A DNA stretch of 29,499 bases from a virus. Numbering within the stretch: position 1 is the stretch's first letter; the number at the start of each line of letters is the position of its first letter. Positions 1 through 8,325 of this stretch are shown piece after piece. The notes below the pieces were generated by a model that did not search any database, was not told where the DNA came from, and saw only the letters and a list, made by a program, of their open reading frames with translations. The stretch is taken from positions 1 to 29,499 of the IMG/VR virus record IMGVR_UViG_3300030451_006341. One strand, written 5' to 3'. Made by a program: the position numbers and the translations under genes.

Positions 1-1470
1 GTCATCAGCAGTGACGGAAGCACGGAATCCAGCGGTGAACTCAAGGATGTTGGCAACTTCAGGTCCGCAGACGATGAAGTTAGCGCCACCACGCAGAGTC
101 TTGCGATGGATTTGTGCAGAAACATCGTTGATAGTTTCAACAAGAGTCTCATACCACTCAGAAACTGTACCAGTGAAGTCTGGGGCAGCTGCCGAGGCAC
201 CAATTTCAGAGCCGTTCGAGTCTACAAAGAGACCAGGAGCACGAGACCAGTAACGAGTTGCAGCAGTTGCACCGTTAACAAGGTCAGCAAGGATCTCACG
301 GTCAATTTCCAGAGCGATTTGCTCCGAGAGAATCGAGGTCAACTCAACTTCAGCGTCAAGGTTGTGGTAAGCGTTAAGATCTTGTCCTAACTCTGGGGTC
401 CACTTGGCCTTGAGCTTCTTGGTTTGAGCGGTAACAGCAATGCTGTCGACCTTGATGTCAATCTCAGGAATGTTAGCAGAACCTTCCAAGCCCCAAGAAG
501 ATGTACCGATAATAGAACCGATTCCATCGGCACCATTAGTAAAGTTATCTACAATTGGGAACTCAACATCAAGATTCTTAACTCCAGCAGTGATATCTAC
601 TGTTGACAAATCTGCTGTCGAGTGGAAATACAGAATTGTATTAAGACCTGAGTTTTGACTTAAGCGACGAATCTGTGCAGTGTTGGTTGTGCTTACAGTC
701 TTGTCAAGAACGTCATTTAACGAGCTAATCGAAGCTGTAACTGCAGCAAGATTTTCTTTGTCAAGTTGGCTTAACACTGTGTCAGCAAATTGAACGCCAA
801 CAATCCACCCAGCAGTGTTTGAAGAGCTAACCGCAAGAAGGTCAGGGTCATAGGCGATAGCCTTTTTCTGTGCTTCTGTAGAACCAGTTAACGAGAACGT
901 AGTTAAGGTCAACGCAGAACTTGTAACTTCAGCGCTTGAGGTTGGGCTTGCATACGCATAACCGCGAGCACCTGCAGTGCGAGCACCAGAAAAGTCTTCC
1001 TTAAGAGTACCGCCAACAAGATCAACACCACCAGTGATTTGGTTACCAACTTGATCAGTACCGTAAATCGACTTTTCAACTTCGTTACCTAATCTTCCAT
1101 CAATAGCATCAGCAGTACCACCAAGATCAGGTGAATACACGAAGTCCAGGAAGAAAATGAGACCACTTGGGAGACTCATTGGTTGAACAGAAACAAGATC
1201 GTTAGCGATCAGTCCTGCAAACACGCGACGAACGATTGGGAATGCGACGGCTGCGAAACCTTCAACATCACCTGCAGACATGCTGCTGCTCTCGCGGAGT
1301 AATTCTTTTGCTTGGTTCTCAAGCAAACGTGCCATAGAGCCCTTTTGACGATCCGAATCAAGACCTTCAAGAAGTCCAGTCTTTTCCCACTTGGAAAGAA
1401 GAGCGGAGCCCTCTGCACGCATATCACGATTGACAACACCTTCTGTCAATCTTTCGATAATACCAGCCAT
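1..1470 (-). CDS. 23: Major capsid protein, T4 gp23-like (3' end outside window)
   Basis: This gene encodes the main shell protein of the phage head. The 490 visible codons are open to the window edge, so the C-terminus is missing; T4 gp23 is about 520 residues. Strong family signatures are RRVFAGLIANDLVSVQPMS about 85 residues in, followed by SGLIFFLDFVYSP, then KAKWTPELGQDLNAYHNLDA with LTSILSEQIALEIDREI, and PEVANILEFTAGFR near the visible end. The start at 1470 has a strong AAAGGAG ribosome site. It lies directly downstream of the gp22 scaffold gene, as in T4. In T4 the gp21 protease removes the first 65 residues of gp23; I did not locate the matching site. The identity is very secure. 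Confidence 0.97.
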   Translation of the reverse strand, partial: MAGIIERLTEGVVNRDMRAEGSALLSKWEKTGLLEGLDSDRQKGSMARLLENQAKELLRESSSMSAGDVEGFAAVAFPIVRRVFAGLIANDLVSVQPMSLPSGLIFFLDFVYSPDLGGTADAIDGRLGNEVEKSIYGTDQVGNQITGGVDLVGGTLKEDFSGARTAGARGYAYASPTSSAEVTSSALTLTTFSLTGSTEAQKKAIAYDPDLLAVSSSNTAGWIVGVQFADTVLSQLDKENLAAVTASISSLNDVLDKTVSTTNTAQIRRLSQNSGLNTILYFHSTADLSTVDITAGVKNLDVEFPIVDNFTNGADGIGSIIGTSSWGLEGSANIPEIDIKVDSIAVTAQTKKLKAKWTPELGQDLNAYHNLDAEVELTSILSEQIALEIDREILADLVNGATAATRYWSRAPGLFVDSNGSEIGASAAAPDFTGTVSEWYETLVETINDVSAQIHRKTLRGGANFIVCGPEVANILEFTAGFRASVTADD

Positions 1471-1503
1471 TTTATAATTTCTCCTTTAATATATTATTGG
1501 TAC

Positions 1504-2589
1504 CTATTTGATACCTGCTAGTCTTTTCATCCTATCCTGTAATGGATCGGATGGTGTGCTCTCTTGACGAGATGCACGAATAACTGATGAACGCTTGTTT
1601 CCAATTGCTTCGCTCAGCGATTGTGGGCTTCGTTTGGGCTTAGCCTCCACTGTGCTTTGAAGTGTCTCAAAAATTGTACGTGCTTCAGTTACAGAACCAG
1701 CATTAGAAATTGCTTCGACAATTTTAGTTTTTTGTCGCTCATTAAAGGAGGTATTCCTAAGTACACGGTTCGTATATAACAAGCGAGCGTTTGAAAGATT
1801 AACATCTTGCAAGTTTTCTTGCAATTCTTTCAGTGCTCCCTCATATTGTGAAAGCTTGCCAGTAAGTTGTTTATTTTCAAAAACTAACTCTTCTTGTGCT
1901 TTCTTTAAATCGTTCATTTCTTCTTCTACGTCTGTAGAACGGCGATGCGCCATTTCTTTTTCCATTTGATGAATTTTATCTTCTTCGCTTCTACCTGCCC
2001 ATCCAGCTAAATCAGCGCCCATATCAACAGTAAGCTTTTCCATTATAGCGCTAACAAGTGCGTCGGCATCAAGTTCTTCTTCCATTTGAAGATCCTTGTC
2101 TTCATCGGCTTCTGCTTTAGTTTTTTCAGCCGAAGGGTCTGCTGTTACAGCAACTTCTTCAAGATCTTCTTCTTCAGTTAATTCTTCATCATCTTCAGAA
2201 AGAATAGCGGCTAAGTCTTCTTCAGTCAATTCAATCTCTTCATCCTCACTAAGTTCAACCTCTTCATCCTCATTGAGTTCTGCTTCTAAGGCTGCAACAG
2301 CTTCCTGAAGTGCGTCTAAATCAATGTTTACCGAGACTTTTTCGCCAGATTCTTGCATGTTGTCTGGGATATCACCCTCTTCTTGTGATAGATTGTCTGT
2401 GGCTGCAAGTGGGATATTATTAGCGACGTTGCTTGGCGGGTTTGTTTGTTCTTCTTGTTCTAATAATTGTTCCAAAGTTGCTTTTACTTCTTCAGAATAT
2501 TTTTGGATAACAGAAGTTTCAGCGTTTTTAAGTGCTGACTCACGTAATGCTTTGGCATCAACAATAGCTTCTTTTAGTAAACTTGACAT
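1504..2589 (-). CDS. 22: Prohead core scaffold protein, T4 gp22-like
   Basis: This is the probable internal scaffold on which the capsid is built and which the prohead protease degrades. The 361-residue protein opens with a helical segment MSSLLKEAIVDAKALRESAL and LEQLLEQEEQ. A very acidic middle of Glu/Asp runs follows (about residues 90-180). A predicted coiled coil lies at about 205-270, then a basic C-terminal tail ending LQDRMKRLAGIK. Composition, this start and the position immediately before gp23 fit gp22, although it is longer than T4 gp22 (about 270 residues). The start has AGGAG nine bases upstream. The call rests on synteny plus composition more than on catalytic motifs. Confidence 0.88.
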   Translation of the reverse strand: MSSLLKEAIVDAKALRESALKNAETSVIQKYSEEVKATLEQLLEQEEQTNPPSNVANNIPLAATDNLSQEEGDIPDNMQESGEKVSVNIDLDALQEAVAALEAELNEDEEVELSEDEEIELTEEDLAAILSEDDEELTEEEDLEEVAVTADPSAEKTKAEADEDKDLQMEEELDADALVSAIMEKLTVDMGADLAGWAGRSEEDKIHQMEKEMAHRRSTDVEEEMNDLKKAQEELVFENKQLTGKLSQYEGALKELQENLQDVNLSNARLLYTNRVLRNTSFNERQKTKIVEAISNAGSVTEARTIFETLQSTVEAKPKRSPQSLSEAIGNKRSSVIRASRQESTPSDPLQDRMKRLAGIK

Positions 2590-2621
2590 TAATAGTGCTC
2601 CTAAAGTGAGAAATGTTCAAA

Positions 2622-2629
2622 ATAAATAG
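2622..2629 (-). promoter_or_regulatory. CTATTTAT motif upstream of gp22, candidate late promoter element
   Basis: On the coding strand the intergenic region reads TTGACACTATTTATTTTGAA, ending about 32 bases before the gp22 start. The same CTATTTAT core with a preceding TGAC occurs at a nearly identical distance before the genes starting at 9431 and 9922. Late-promoter function is inferred from recurrence and position only; it differs from the T4 late consensus TATAAATA. Confidence 0.4.
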
Positions 2630-2660
2630 TGTCAAGACTCACAAAAGGACATTTTTGAAA

Positions 2661-4274
2661 TTAGTTACCAGAACCGCTGATAAACGGATTAAGCTGATCA
2701 AACTCCCAAACTGTTGTTACCACTGCTGAGCCAGGAATATTAGCATTTGTACTATCGCCAGACTTAAACCTTAAGCCAACCGCAGAACCTGTTCCAAATG
2801 ACCAGCTTCCTGTTGTGTTAGTGCCACCTAAAGTGCCATCACCAGTTATCACATTTACACCACCGACATAGTTTGTTCCTGGCCAGGATGAAGCTGTGCA
2901 ATATGATGTCGCAACCGCAGCAGAATCTATAGAGTTGCCATTTAGTTCGTTGACATTTGCCACAAACAACAGCCATTGTGGTTGTCCGTTTACTGGGTTT
3001 TGAGTTGCTCCAGGAAAATAATAAGTAATGCTAATCAATCTTCCAGAGAAAGGCGATAATAAAGCATTTGTTTTATCCAATGTGTTAGAAACTGAACCAG
3101 CCCCATTCAAGGCTACATACCGCCCTGTTGCTGATTGGGCCCCACTTGCTAACTCAAACTGACTAACAACTGTGTGTAGCATTCTGCCTCTTACCGCACC
3201 ATCTCCGTCAACAGAAAACGCTGGGTTTACGGTATTGCTTTTTACGCTGAATAGCTTGTCAGTATCAGAGCCGCTAACGTTAAGTGTGGCGTCTACATGC
3301 GCGCCACCTATTGCCACTTTTCCTGATCCCGTTATGGCCATAATTGAATCATGTGACGGAGACTTGAAAAACGCTACAAACGCGTTGTCGGTAGCCGATT
3401 TAACATAAAGATGGGAGTTTGCTTGGTTTGGGCCCCCGACTACGATATTGCCGCTCACGCTTAAATTAGATCCAAGAGTTGTTGCGCCGACTGCTTGAAG
3501 TGTGCCTGAACCTGAAATGTCGCCCGTTACAGAAACAGTACTTGTTGGGGCAACAGTGTGGCTTCCAAAACGAGCCTTGCCTCTGAAATAAGAATGTCCG
3601 TTGGACACGTTAGCATCGACTCTAACAAGCTCAGCACCGACCGCCCTCACCCTAAAGGCGTTGGCGTCTTCGGCACAGTTAAAATCTGCAATTGTTCCGA
3701 CTGTATCATTTCCTGCGGAGACATTTCCGCTAACTGTGAGTGAGCTTCCAAGGGTGGTTGCGCCAACAGCCTGAAGTGTACCTGAACCTGATACATCGCC
3801 TGTTACAGACAATCGTGAGCCATCAAAAGTAAGATTTGCCTCTCCTTGAACAGCGTTTGCATCCACAGAAGTAATGACCCTGTTGTTTCCTGAATCATCA
3901 TAAACACTAATTGCTGCAGGACCTAACTCAACACCATTAGAATAAAAGGCTGCTCCTGAAATATTAAGTGAACTTGAAATGTGTGTAGAATCTATACGCG
4001 TTGTTGGTGTTCTAAAATCGTTTGCTCTTACTGCGTTTCCAAAAACACGAAAATTATTATTGTCAGCTGTAAAGTTTCCGCCTATCGTAACAGCACCAGA
4101 ACCAGAAATATCTACAGATGCAGTAATCGCAGAACCTGAAACGATAAATCTTTGCTGTCCATTTGTTTTTATTGCTACAAAATCATTCTCAAAATCAATT
4201 TGAACATCATTTGGATCGCCCTCATATTGGACGTCACCCATATGTTGGTTGCCCTTGTTACTATTATATGCCAT
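2661..4274 (-). CDS. Fibre-like or virion-surface structural protein
   Basis: This 537-residue protein is rich in Gly, Ser, Thr, Asn and Val, with repeating beta-strand-like blocks typical of phage fibres. The N-terminus is MAYNSNKGNQHMGDVQYEG, the MAY start shared with three neighbouring genes. A block reading VTGDVSGSGTLQAVGATTLG then SSLTVSGNV occurs twice (about residues 155-185 and 245-275). The last 150 residues change character, with Trp-rich aromatic and Gly-rich stretches (QPQWLLFVANV, ASSWPGTNYVGG, VVTTVWEFDQLNPF). This could be a separate tip or binding domain. It lies between the gp21 and gp22 genes among related proteins. I cannot say whether it belongs to the tail fibre or decorates the capsid. 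Confidence 0.7.
   Translation of the reverse strand: MAYNSNKGNQHMGDVQYEGDPNDVQIDFENDFVAIKTNGQQRFIVSGSAITASVDISGSGAVTIGGNFTADNNNFRVFGNAVRANDFRTPTTRIDSTHISSSLNISGAAFYSNGVELGPAAISVYDDSGNNRVITSVDANAVQGEANLTFDGSRLSVTGDVSGSGTLQAVGATTLGSSLTVSGNVSAGNDTVGTIADFNCAEDANAFRVRAVGAELVRVDANVSNGHSYFRGKARFGSHTVAPTSTVSVTGDISGSGTLQAVGATTLGSNLSVSGNIVVGGPNQANSHLYVKSATDNAFVAFFKSPSHDSIMAITGSGKVAIGGAHVDATLNVSGSDTDKLFSVKSNTVNPAFSVDGDGAVRGRMLHTVVSQFELASGAQSATGRYVALNGAGSVSNTLDKTNALLSPFSGRLISITYYFPGATQNPVNGQPQWLLFVANVNELNGNSIDSAAVATSYCTASSWPGTNYVGGVNVITGDGTLGGTNTTGSWSFGTGSAVGLRFKSGDSTNANIPGSAVVTTVWEFDQLNPFISGSGN
3451..3535 (-). repeat. Internal direct repeat, copy 1 (GSGTLQAVGATTLG block)
   Basis: This stretch and one about 275 bases away in the same gene encode nearly the same block (VTGD-SGSGTLQAVGATTLGS). 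They share long runs of identical bases such as tgaagtgtgcctgaacctga against tgaagtgtacctgaacctga. The end points are approximate. Confidence 0.65.
3725..3809 (-). repeat. Internal direct repeat, copy 2 (GSGTLQAVGATTLG block)
   Basis: This is the partner of the repeat at about 3451-3535, encoding the same Ser/Gly/Thr beta-rich block. Such duplication is common in fibre shafts and can allow length variation by recombination. Confidence 0.65.
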
Positions 4275-4301
4275 TAGCTGTGTCTCCTGTACTAAGTAGG
4301 T

Positions 4302-5429
4302 TTAACTTCCCTTTGAACCTACAATCCACCAATTTTCTCCATCTGATTGAAGTGTTCTAGAAGAATAATTCATTTTGATTTCTATTCGATTATTGATATC
4401 GATAGTGCCCTCGTCACATGTGACGTAAACTAGGTTGGAATTAATCTTATATTTATCTGTGTTTGTTTTCTTAATAATTAGAACTCTGCCATTATGGTTT
4501 TTAGCTGCAGGTAATCTAACATTTATTGTGTTTGCAGATGCATCACATAAAATTGTATAATCGTCATGTTTAACTTGATAATTGGTGTCAGTAATTTTTA
4601 CAATATTAAAGTAAACTGCTCCTTCATTTACCGTTTTTTCTTTTGATATTAAATGATTGGTGTTTAATTTGCCATTAACATTTAATGAGTCGCTTGTCTT
4701 ATCATAAAATAGTTTGTCGGAAGACTCAAATTCTGAGTGGCTTTTAAACTGAATACTGCCTACGGCGCCGTGAGCGTGCGGGACTTTTTTATTAATATAA
4801 GAATTGAAAAGATTTAATAATGATGTGTTAGTAACAGTGTTACGAGATACATCGTGCACTAAAATGGTATCTGGATCAGATAAGTTTTGCCCTTCGCTGT
4901 TTATTTGTATTGCGTTTGAAGGATTAACTGACAGCTTATTAGATAAAACCTGCAACCCAGAGTGTGCTGAAAGATTTAAACCGATACCGTCTTCGCTACA
5001 TTTAATACCATCTAAAGCTTTTACTTGTAGCTCACCACGAATATTTTCAAGACCATAGCCGTGTGATATATATTCTGCTTTTATTGGGCCTATAAATTTG
5101 TCAGCAGGCAAGTTTGATAATTGTTCTGCCGATGCTTTTATTGATTGCGCAACAATTTTAGTTGTATGCAAAGTTTCATTTTCATATTTTAAATTATATG
5201 TGGCTGTTGCATTATCATTTTTTCCAAGTAATATGATACTGTTTTCAGCACCACCTTTTACATTTTTTATTGCCACATCTTTCATGGTGGCACATGGGCT
5301 CTGTGCATCGGTATCATAAAAAACACTTGCGCTTATTGTGTTTTTAAAAATCTTTATCCCGTTAATCTCTTGATCACCGTGTTGGTCAACAGAACCTTCT
5401 ACAGAACCCTTTAGTATGTTGTAAGCCAT
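4302..5429 (-). CDS. Fibre-like structural protein of the MAY family
   Basis: This 375-residue protein starts MAYNILKGSVEGSVDQHGDQ and resembles its neighbours at both ends. The C-terminal region has IRVLPAA-type packing (NVRLPAAKNHNGRVLIIKKT, then YSSRTLQSDGENWWIVGSKGS). This corresponds to the VxLPSA...IKDE...NWFVF end module of the proteins at 7552 and 8326. Its middle is richer in Lys, Asn and Ile than the adjacent repeat-rich protein. AAGGG lies seven bases before the ATG. A structural, possibly adhesin, role is inferred from family resemblance and location; no enzymatic motif is visible. Confidence 0.65.
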   Translation of the reverse strand: MAYNILKGSVEGSVDQHGDQEINGIKIFKNTISASVFYDTDAQSPCATMKDVAIKNVKGGAENSIILLGKNDNATATYNLKYENETLHTTKIVAQSIKASAEQLSNLPADKFIGPIKAEYISHGYGLENIRGELQVKALDGIKCSEDGIGLNLSAHSGLQVLSNKLSVNPSNAIQINSEGQNLSDPDTILVHDVSRNTVTNTSLLNLFNSYINKKVPHAHGAVGSIQFKSHSEFESSDKLFYDKTSDSLNVNGKLNTNHLISKEKTVNEGAVYFNIVKITDTNYQVKHDDYTILCDASANTINVRLPAAKNHNGRVLIIKKTNTDKYKINSNLVYVTCDEGTIDINNRIEIKMNYSSRTLQSDGENWWIVGSKGS

Positions 5430-5443
5430 AATTACCCTTCTCT

Positions 5444-5451
5444 ATAAATAG
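5444..5451 (-). promoter_or_regulatory. CTATTTAT motif in the gap before the 5429 gene
   Basis: The coding strand reads TTCTATTTATAGAGAAGGG, 14 bases before the ATG at 5429 and downstream of a strong terminator. A promoter at this point would explain how the genes beyond the terminator are expressed. The distance to the ATG is short, so transcription would start very near the ribosome site. Confidence 0.35.
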
Positions 5452-5474
5452 AATTATATTATTAAATAGTCTTA

Positions 5475-5506
5475 TAAAAAAGGATGCCCCCACATGGGAG
5501 GCATCC
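5475..5506 (-). terminator. Rho-independent terminator
   Basis: On the minus strand GGATGCCTCCC, a short loop, GGGGGCATCC and then TTTTTT form a GC-rich stem of about ten base pairs (one G-T pair) with a classic U tract. The U tract exists only in the minus-strand reading, so it ends transcripts of the gene at 5539-7428. It is the clearest terminator in the window. Confidence 0.92.
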
Positions 5507-5538
5507 AAAAATATCAACAGATGTTGAAAAGTGTAATA

Positions 5539-7428
5539 TTACACGATTCTCCATTTGTCTGCTGCGACATAAACGAGCGAGATAGCTGCAAATGGCGATT
5601 CAAGCTCAAGTGATGTTAAAGAATCATCAATTGTAGCCGATCCTCCACCATCTACTTGAACTATGATTTTCTTGCCAGTTGGCAAATCAAGGTTACCAGC
5701 TTTAAGGGTTACAACATCGCCCACGGTTGAGTTACCCGAAGTTGGAAGTGTAACAGTAGCGTTTGAACCACCAGATCCAATATCAGCAAAATAGTTGTAT
5801 CCTTTAGTGAGTGTTTCACCGCCAGCGCGGAGATTTACATTGTTAGACGAAATCGAAAGCTCACCAGAATCAGTAACAGTAGCATCACCGCTAATAGCAG
5901 AGTAGATGTACTTCTTCATGCGAGTCAATGTAGTCTTGCGATTAGTACCGCCAGCACCATCGTCGACAATAAGCAAATCAGCATCTACAAGGTCAGCACC
6001 GATATCGGTAGAACCATCAATGTCAAGCTTATCTGCTTTAATAGAACCATTGACAACAGAAGCGTTAACAACTGCGTCAGCAGCAAGTTGGTCAGCACCG
6101 ACAGCATCGTCAGCAATCATTGCTTGCTCAACAGCATCGTTAGCAATTGTTAAAGCACCGCCAGCAGCGATAGTAGCATCGCCAGAAACGTTAGCAAAGA
6201 TAGAATCTTCTAAGTCAGAGAATGTGACTTTCTTTTCAATTCCGTTATCGGACATTAAAAAGTGATCCTGAGTTTGATGCATAGTTTGAGCATTGTAAGC
6301 AGAAAGGTTGTCAATGTTAATCTCAAGAACACCAGACTCGATAAAGGTAAGACCTGGACCAGCAGCCGAAGCACTAAGTCTTAATCCAGCAGCAGTCAGT
6401 TCAAGACCACTAGAAGCACTAACAACGTTTGAGTTCAACATAGAAGCTTCAACAGCACCAGCCGAGATAGTAAGAGCGCCTGCATCGGAAGCAGTAGCAT
6501 CACCACTCATAGCAGAGTAGATGTACTTCTTCATACGAGTCAATGTAGACTTACGGTTAGTACCGCCAGCACCATCATCAACGATGAAGAGGTCGGCATC
6601 TACAAGGTCAGCACCGATATCGGTAGAACCGTCGATGTCGAGCTTGTCGGCCTTAAGGGCACCGTCAACAACAGAAGCGTTAACAACTGCGTTAGAGGCA
6701 AGCTGATCAGCACCAACTGCATCATCTGCAATCATTGCTTGTTCAACAGCATCGTTAGCGATTGTTAAAGCACCGCCAGCAGCGACAGTAGCATCACCAG
6801 AAACATCATTGAAGACAGCATCGCGGAAGACACTGAAGTCAACACGCTTAAGCGTGCCACCATCAGAGATCATAAGCTCATCACCATCATCAACATCGCC
6901 AGTCATGTTTGTTTGAGCGGTAATTGCAGCTGCTTGAAGCGAAAGCCCACCACCAGCGGCAATAGCTGCTTGGCCAGAAACGTTACCGAAGATCGAATCC
7001 TCTAAGTTAGAGAATGTAACCTTCTTTTCGGTTCCATCTTCTTCTGAAAACAGAAAGTGATCAGCTTGGGCAAGACCCGCAGAGCCAAGAGCATTAAGAC
7101 CATCAATCTCAAGTTTTAATTGTCCACTTTCATTGCTAAGACCAGCACCAGCAACATCAGTCACAAAATTACTAACTGATCTTTTCTTCATCAATTGATC
7201 GGTTGCATCAAAGAAATACAATGAGTCAGAACCAACTGCAAGTGTTGCTGTTGCAACACCATCAAGGCGAACAGATCCACCCAGTTCGAAATCACCAGAA
7301 CCAGATAAATCGCCATCATTTTCGAAAGAAGCAACAACGTTTCCATTGTCATCTTTGACAACAATTGTTCCTTCTTGATCTAACGCGCCACTAAGTACCG
7401 CAGCGCCTTTTTGAAATTTATAAGCCAT
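5539..7428 (-). CDS. Repeat-built fibre-like structural protein
   Basis: This 629-residue protein starts MAYKFQKGAAVLSGALDQEG and is very rich in Ala, Asp, Gly and Ser. It is built from long internal repeats. Modules DHFLFSEEDGTEKKVTF-SNLEDSIF, GGALTIANDAVEQAMIADDAVGADQLA, ADKLDIDGSTDIGADLVDAD and NRKSTLTRMKKYIYSA each occur two or more times. The C-terminus (VTLPTSGNSTVGDVVTLKAG, ending AISLVYVAADKWRIV) matches the end module of neighbouring MAY proteins. A GGAGGG ribosome site precedes the ATG, and a strong terminator follows the gene. It is probably an extended fibre or surface protein; receptor binding is possible but not shown by sequence. Confidence 0.75.
   Translation of the reverse strand: MAYKFQKGAAVLSGALDQEGTIVVKDDNGNVVASFENDGDLSGSGDFELGGSVRLDGVATATLAVGSDSLYFFDATDQLMKKRSVSNFVTDVAGAGLSNESGQLKLEIDGLNALGSAGLAQADHFLFSEEDGTEKKVTFSNLEDSIFGNVSGQAAIAAGGGLSLQAAAITAQTNMTGDVDDGDELMISDGGTLKRVDFSVFRDAVFNDVSGDATVAAGGALTIANDAVEQAMIADDAVGADQLASNAVVNASVVDGALKADKLDIDGSTDIGADLVDADLFIVDDGAGGTNRKSTLTRMKKYIYSAMSGDATASDAGALTISAGAVEASMLNSNVVSASSGLELTAAGLRLSASAAGPGLTFIESGVLEINIDNLSAYNAQTMHQTQDHFLMSDNGIEKKVTFSDLEDSIFANVSGDATIAAGGALTIANDAVEQAMIADDAVGADQLAADAVVNASVVNGSIKADKLDIDGSTDIGADLVDADLLIVDDGAGGTNRKTTLTRMKKYIYSAISGDATVTDSGELSISSNNVNLRAGGETLTKGYNYFADIGSGGSNATVTLPTSGNSTVGDVVTLKAGNLDLPTGKKIIVQVDGGGSATIDDSLTSLELESPFAAISLVYVAADKWRIV
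5881..6195 (-). repeat. Long direct repeat within the fibre-like gene, copy 1
   Basis: Bases here match those about 615 bases higher (from about 6496) over roughly 300 bases with scattered, mostly third-position differences. The repeat encodes ANDAVEQAMIADDAVGADQL through TRMKKYIYSA. The end points are approximate. Confidence 0.85.
6496..6810 (-). repeat. Long direct repeat within the fibre-like gene, copy 2
   Basis: This is the partner of the repeat at about 5881-6195. Related but more diverged modules extend further towards the N-terminus (DHFL...EKKVTFS at about 7000-7060 and about 6190-6265), so the full duplicated protein unit is longer than the DNA-conserved core. Confidence 0.85.
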
Positions 7429-7551
7429 GTTTAAAAACCCTCCATTAAATTGTTTTTATATATTAAGCTTTGAGCAAATACACATGTCCAAATTTAATTC
7501 AGATATGGCTACCTGCTCGCTTATAATTAGTATTTAATGACACAAAAAAAA

Positions 7552-8304
7552 TCAGTAAATGAAGTATTTGTTGTTGCCGTCACAATAAAGCTGGATCGAT
7601 GCATGAGGTGACTCCAAAATTATCGAATTTTGACCGTCGATTGTTTGGGAGCCTGATGCTAAAATTGTAATATTATTAGTTGGCGCTGCTCCTGCTTCAT
7701 CTTTTACAACAAACATTTGACCATCAAAAAGTGTTGCAGCAGATGGCAATCTAACATGAACAGCGCGTTGACTTGTATCAACTCCTATAAAGTAATCAGT
7801 CAGTGATGCAGTATAGACATTATTTATTACTTTTCTTTTGTGAACCACACCACCACTTAAAAATGAATTACCCTTAACTGATAGTGTGTGGGAGGGTACG
7901 TGTGATGAGCCAACATTAATGCTGCTTGTGGTGGCTGCTTGGGCATCACCTAATTGTGTAAATATGCCTCCACCTGAACCACCACCAGGAAGGTTTGTCA
8001 AAAAACGGCCATCGCCATAAAGAAACGAAGCTGACAGGCCAACGCTTGCGGTAATGTCTCCCGTAACATTTAAACTAGCACCATTAAATGTTAAGTTTCC
8101 ATTAGTTGTTAAGGTATTGTAGTCTCCACCAACATTTGTTACAATAGCATTTTCAACAGCATTGTTTAATCTAGGAACGTTTATAACATCAGCAGCATCA
8201 GATGTGCTAAGATTACCCGACAATACTGCAGATGTTACAATATCTGGGCGCGTAAGGAATTGGCCAGGCATGAACACTGTGCCTGATAAATTATTGTAAG
8301 CCAT
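7552..8304 (-). CDS. Fibre-like structural protein with MAY N-terminus
   Basis: This 250-residue protein starts MAYNNLSGTVFMPGQFLTRP. It contains LTFNGASLNVTGDITASVGL, a motif shared with its neighbours, and a glycine-rich turn GGGSGGGIF at about residue 110. The C-terminal module runs VHVRLPSAATLFDGQMFVVK through NNITILASGSQTIDGQNSII and ends LYCDGNNKYFIY. The same end module is seen in the genes at 8326, 5539 and 4302. An AGGAGA ribosome site lies before the ATG. About 120 bases without a gene follow before the next start at 7428; I see no clear terminator there. Confidence 0.68.
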   Translation of the reverse strand: MAYNNLSGTVFMPGQFLTRPDIVTSAVLSGNLSTSDAADVINVPRLNNAVENAIVTNVGGDYNTLTTNGNLTFNGASLNVTGDITASVGLSASFLYGDGRFLTNLPGGGSGGGIFTQLGDAQAATTSSINVGSSHVPSHTLSVKGNSFLSGGVVHKRKVINNVYTASLTDYFIGVDTSQRAVHVRLPSAATLFDGQMFVVKDEAGAAPTNNITILASGSQTIDGQNSIILESPHASIQLYCDGNNKYFIY

Positions 8305-8325
8305 TCAACTGTCTCCTGTTATTAA

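Noticed and set aside
2096-2308. Ser-rich open frame on the plus strand opposite the scaffold gene
   Set aside because: It is the antisense of the Glu/Asp codon runs in gp22 (GAA/GAT read as TTC/ATC). There is no ribosome site and no plus-strand gene context.
3436-3810. CRISPR-like or intergenic repeats
   Set aside because: The repeats are in frame inside fibre-like genes, differ mainly at third codon positions and lack uniform spacers. No CRISPR array is present.
7429-7551. Possible terminator or promoter in the 123-base gap between two fibre-like genes
   Set aside because: I found no convincing GC-rich hairpin with a U tract and no good promoter match; only AT-rich sequence and the downstream GGAGGG ribosome site.
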